Source: JAHRVQ01 sp029941905 (GTDB lineage: Bacteria; Pseudomonadota; Gammaproteobacteria; Pseudomonadales; Azotimanducaceae). From it: a stretch of 64,000 bases of DNA. Location of the stretch: assembly GCA_029941905.1 (NCBI GenBank), contig JAPYTQ010000010.1, forward strand, positions 75,152 through 139,151, written 5' to 3'. Made by a program: the position numbers and the translations under genes. The notes under the pieces are model-generated. The model had not been told where the DNA came from. It saw only the letters and a list, made by a program, of their open reading frames with translations, and made no database searches. Below, one piece after another: positions 62,432-64,000 of this stretch; position 1 is the first letter of the stretch; the number at the start of each line of letters is the position of its first letter.

Positions 62432-63481
62432 ATGGTACCGGGATTCAGCGAACGTTTGCTCAGCTGGTTTGACCAGCACGGCAGGAAAAACCTCCCGTGG
62501 CAACAAGACATCTCGCCCTATCGTGTCTGGGTGTCTGAAATCATGTTGCAGCAGACCCAGGTGACGACGGTCATCCCCTATTTCGAAAAATTCATTCAGC
62601 GCTTCCCCATAGTGAATGCGTTGGCGGATGCATCAGAAGACGAGGTGCTGCATTTGTGGACAGGTTTAGGCTACTACGCCCGGGCAAGGAATATGCACCG
62701 TGCTGGTAAAATCATCACCACAGAGCACAATGGTCAGTTTCCCGATTCGCTTGACGCACTCGTTCAGCTACCCGGCATTGGCCGATCAACCGCCGGTGCC
62801 ATCCTGGCCATTGCCCATGGACAACAGGCCACAATTTTGGATGGCAACGTTAAACGTGTGCTTGCCCGATGTTACGCCATCGAGGGCTGGCCCGGGCAAA
62901 CTGCCATCGCCAATCAACTGTGGACCCAGGCAGAAAACCTCACCCCAAAGAACCGAAGCAGGGATTACGCCCAGGCAATCATGGATATCGGGGCGACCTT
63001 GTGTACCCGCAGCAAACCCAGGTGTGATGTCTGCCCATTCGATGAACATTGCCTGGCATTGCTTGAAAACCGGATTGATCAACTGCCCGGTAAAAAACCG
63101 AAGAAAAACATGCCTGAAAAATCAACCTGTATGCTGCTGATAGAAAACAGCAAGGGTGAATGGTTGCTGCAAAAGCGCCCCAATTCAGGACTCTGGGGTG
63201 GACTGTGGAGCTTTCCCGAGTGTGCCGAGGATAAAATTGACGCCACCCTGGCCAACCTGGGTATTGATGTGAAACAACTGGAACCCCTGTCGCCATTTCG
63301 CCACACCTTCACACATTTCCATTTGGATATATCCCCCATTTTAGTAATATCATCCTCGACACAGCGCCTGGTTGACGAACCCAATCGCCATGTCTGGTAC
63401 TCTTTGCATCAGCCACTGGAAATCGGGCTCACCCGACCGGTAACAAAAATTATCGAGCAGTTTGGAAACGGACCACTATAA
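62432..63481 (+). CDS. mutY: A/G-specific adenine glycosylase MutY
   Basis: Removes adenine mispaired with 8-oxoguanine. The HhH-GPD core has catalytic E36 (SEIMLQQTQV), LPGIGRSTAGAI and D137 (ILDGNVKRVLARC). The 4Fe-4S cluster is C191, C198, C201 and C207 (spacing 6, 2, 5). A NUDIX-like C-terminal domain (WLLQKRPNSGLWGGLWSFPE) recognises 8-oxoG. The 349-residue length is normal. It is followed by yggX in the usual mutY-yggX order. Confidence 0.97.
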   Translation: MVPGFSERLLSWFDQHGRKNLPWQQDISPYRVWVSEIMLQQTQVTTVIPYFEKFIQRFPIVNALADASEDEVLHLWTGLGYYARARNMHRAGKIITTEHNGQFPDSLDALVQLPGIGRSTAGAILAIAHGQQATILDGNVKRVLARCYAIEGWPGQTAIANQLWTQAENLTPKNRSRDYAQAIMDIGATLCTRSKPRCDVCPFDEHCLALLENRIDQLPGKKPKKNMPEKSTCMLLIENSKGEWLLQKRPNSGLWGGLWSFPECAEDKIDATLANLGIDVKQLEPLSPFRHTFTHFHLDISPILVISSSTQRLVDEPNRHVWYSLHQPLEIGLTRPVTKIIEQFGNGPL

Positions 63482-63508
63482 GTACATCTACAAGTACCAG
63501 AGATAACC

Positions 63509-63781
63509 ATGACAAGAACAGTAACCTGCACCCGATACAACAAAGAACTTCCCGGACTCGACGCCCCACCCTTCCCAGGACCCCGGGGCCAGGAAGTTTT
63601 TGAATCTGTCTCAATCCAGGCATGGCAGGAATGGCAAAACCTGCAAACCATGCTGATCAACGAGAAACACCTGAATATGATGGACAAAGCGTCGCGTAAG
63701 TACCTGAATGAACAACGGGATAAATATCTCACGGGCCAGCAAGTCGACCACGCCGAGGGGTACATTCCGAGCAAAGAATAA
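63509..63781 (+). CDS. yggX: Fe(II)-trafficking / oxidative damage protection protein YggX
   Basis: A 90-residue protein, conserved and small, that helps protect iron-sulfur clusters. It starts MTRTVTCTRYNKELPGLDAPPFPGPRGQEVF with the conserved Cys7, then WQEWQNLQTMLINEKHLNMMD and FLxGQxV-like YLTGQQVDHAEGYIP. It is 27 bases after mutY and precedes the tRNA gene. Confidence 0.96.
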   Translation: MTRTVTCTRYNKELPGLDAPPFPGPRGQEVFESVSIQAWQEWQNLQTMLINEKHLNMMDKASRKYLNEQRDKYLTGQQVDHAEGYIPSKE

Positions 63782-63796
63782 CGCCAATTTTTAGCC

Positions 63797-63825
63797 TTGA
63801 CTCACGAGACCTGCTTCGGTTTAAA
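63797..63825 (+). promoter_or_regulatory. Putative promoter of the tRNA-Phe gene
   Basis: TTGACT (63797-63802), a 17-base spacer and TTTAAA (63820-63825) form a plausible sigma-70 promoter about 100 bases before the tRNA. The -10 box is only a partial match. Confidence 0.4.
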
Positions 63826-63922
63826 TAGCGCCTCTTTGTGACCGGGCAATCCGGCGCAATCCATTTTTACCTTGGTACACCAGATTAGGTCTTTTGCGAT
63901 TAAGCAAAAACACAGCGCATCT

Positions 63923-63998
63923 GGCCAGATAGCTCAGTCGGTAGAGCAGGGGACTGAAAATCCCCGTGTCGGTGGTTCGATTCCACCTCTGGCCACCA
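63923..63998 (+). tRNA. pheT-like tRNA-Phe: tRNA-Phe (GAA)
   Basis: A complete 76-base cloverleaf with encoded CCA. The acceptor stem pairs GGCCAGA with TCTGGCC; the D arm reads TAGCTCAGTCGGTAGAGCA; the anticodon stem GGGGA/TCCCC encloses loop CTGAAAA with anticodon GAA; the T loop is GGTTCGATTCC. The sequence is close to the E. coli tRNA-Phe. Downstream sequence is outside the window. Confidence 0.97.
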
Positions 63999-64000
63999 TT

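Overview
The window is a chromosomal segment of a free-living gammaproteobacterium. Type IV pilus assembly genes, the Tat and HslVU operons, glnA-ntrBC, and the order pilMNOPQ / mrcA / maeB / rpmE / priA / ftsN-hslVU / ubiE-ubiB-hisI-hisE-tatABC / dtd-pip / typA / glnA-ntrBC / trmL-secB-grx-gpmI-envC-ctpA / hisA-hisB / asmA-mutY-yggX closely follow the Pseudomonas gene order as I remember it. The species cannot be fixed from this alone; an aerobic, lipid-using relative of the Pseudomonadales or marine gammaproteobacteria fits best. The last gene is a tRNA-Phe.

Layout. 0-3 kb: pil operon (minus strand), cut inside pilQ at the left edge. 3-18 kb: cell wall (mrcA), malic enzyme, L31, replication restart (priA), the division/proteolysis block ftsN-hslV-hslU, ubiquinone synthesis (ubiE, ubiB), two histidine genes, the Tat translocase and exonuclease III. 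18.5-19.8 kb: a lone CmcJ/NvfI-type oxygenase-like gene interrupting the backbone. 19.9-24.7 kb: dtd, a proline iminopeptidase homologue that has lost its nucleophile serine, typA, and an unusual PP-loop tRNA-thiolation-like gene with tusA. 24.7-30 kb: nitrogen control (glnA, ntrB, ntrC), with good NtrC boxes and sigma-54-like promoters before both glnA and ntrB. 30-39 kb: trmL, secB, glutaredoxin, rhodanese-like, gpmI, envC, ctpA, a divergent polysaccharide deacetylase, an LLM oxidoreductase, hisA and hisB; a 158-bp MITE-like element sits between trmL and secB.

39.6-60.0 kb is an accessory catabolic region inserted in the backbone between hisB and asmA-mutY-yggX. It holds a dienoyl-CoA isomerase, an MFS and an EamA transporter, two LLM oxidoreductases, a SnoaL-like protein, a peroxiredoxin, a paired acyl-CoA dehydrogenase locus, an alkylglycerone-phosphate-synthase-like flavoprotein, an alkyl sulfatase, a P450, a GST, a class III CoA-transferase, a multiply broken tesB, an APH-like kinase and a ferredoxin-NADP reductase. 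Together these suggest uptake and oxidation of alkyl, branched or cyclic carbon compounds through CoA esters. The backbone resumes at 60.2 kb (asmA, mutY, yggX, tRNA-Phe).

The main points of interest are the oxygenase-like gene, the pseudo-iminopeptidase, the thiI-position PP-loop/TusA pair, the MITE and its relatives, the decayed tesB, a deacetylase whose signal peptide has no standard start codon, and repeated short tandem duplications next to gene ends. No CRISPR array, transposase, prophage or rRNA operon was seen.
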